Shown here: positions 5,032 through 5,153 of the stretch, one piece after another
Layout: every line of letters starts with the position of its first letter
How positions within the stretch are numbered: the stretch's first letter is position 1
Assembly (NCBI GenBank): GCA_937914965.1
Contig: CALGIY010000295.1
Span: forward strand, 1-5,153
Reading direction: 5' to 3'
DNA from: an uncultured Thermoanaerobacteraceae bacterium
Lineage (GTDB): Bacteria; Bacillota; DSM-12270; Thermacetogeniales; Thermacetogeniaceae
Length of the DNA stretch: 5,153 bases
Program-made: the position numbers and the translations under genes
The notes under the pieces: model-generated
What the model was told of the DNA's origin: nothing
The model's database searches: none
The model's input: only the letters and a program-made list of their open reading frames with translations

Positions 5032-5065
5032 GTTTACCGAGATGCCGTTTAAAACTCAAATCCCT

Positions 5066-5110
5066 TTTCACAACTTTCACAACCGCTTTGAACCAGTTTC
5101 AACCTCTTTC
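5066..5110. repeat. Short phased repeat downstream of the serine hydrolase gene
   Basis: TTTCACAAC occurs twice in perfect tandem (5066-5074 and 5075-5083). TTTGAAC (5087-5093) and TTTCAAC (5097-5103) follow at a 10-nt period, then TTTC at 5107. The period near the helical repeat could bend DNA or carry a factor, but the tract is short and may be chance. Confidence 0.4.
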
Positions 5111-5133
5111 TGTTCACATGCAGGAACAAGAAA
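5107..5133 (+). other. Small bulged hairpin after the serine hydrolase gene
   Basis: TTTC-TGTTC (5107-5115) pairs with GAACA-A-GAAA (5124-5133): nine pairs, one bulged A, and an 8-nt loop. It is AT-rich and has no following T-run, so on its own it is not a good terminator. Confidence 0.3.
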
Positions 5134-5153
5134 AACCCCCGAAAGCCTTATGC
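5131..5153. terminator. Left half of a probable bidirectional terminator, cut by the window end
   Basis: AAAAACCCCCGAAAG (5131-5145), followed by CCTTATGC at the edge, has the form of the left arm of an intrinsic terminator with an A-run in front. The matching CTTTCGGGGGTTTTT arm would lie just past 5153. It would end the serine hydrolase transcript and possibly a convergent one. The second arm is not visible, so this remains a prediction. Confidence 0.4.

Noticed and set aside
5066..5110. CRISPR-like array
   Set aside because: The repeats are only 7-9 nt with almost no spacers, far too short for a CRISPR array.

Overview
The window looks like accessory DNA from a low-to-mid GC Gram-positive anaerobe, most likely a clostridial or Peptococcaceae-type Firmicute. 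The evidence is strong AGGAGG-type ribosome binding sites, a near-consensus sigma-A promoter, and a secreted class A beta-lactamase-like protein fused to a copper amine oxidase N-terminal-type domain. This is an inference from gene style; no taxonomic marker is present.

Layout. Two transcription units diverge from an intergenic region at about 3454-3723. The left unit runs on the minus strand from 3453 to position 1. In order it carries: (i) a 538-residue protein joining a degenerate N6-adenine methyltransferase fold to one HsdS-type target recognition domain; (ii) a decayed hsdM whose N-terminal helical domain is joined directly to its own C-terminal tail, with the catalytic domain missing; (iii) a 51-bp REP-like imperfect hairpin and a second, more decayed hsdM tail; (iv) a hepT-mntA (HEPN-MNT) toxin-antitoxin pair overlapping by ATGA; (v) a RhuM-family gene cut by the window edge. 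The right unit, on the plus strand, is one gene for an exported serine hydrolase, followed by what looks like half of a bidirectional terminator at the right edge.

How it fits together. RhuM and HEPN-MNT genes are frequent passengers of type I restriction-modification loci, so the left unit reads as an eroded or remodelled type I R-M island. The locally encoded HsdM cannot methylate, because it has no SAM-binding or NPPF segment. The M-S fusion has IPAF where the catalytic NPPF should be and no glycine-rich SAM loop. Either the island is dying, with the HEPN-MNT pair and the strong promoter still intact, or the pseudo-methyltransferase/TRD fusion has been kept for a non-methylating DNA-recognition role. 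The intact 538-codon frame, 17-bp-spaced promoter and good ribosome binding site make the second option worth testing.

Caution at the left edge: bases 1-27 are a perfect inverted copy of 55-81, and the RhuM frame stops resembling RhuM exactly at the fold-back. This may be an assembly or amplification artefact.
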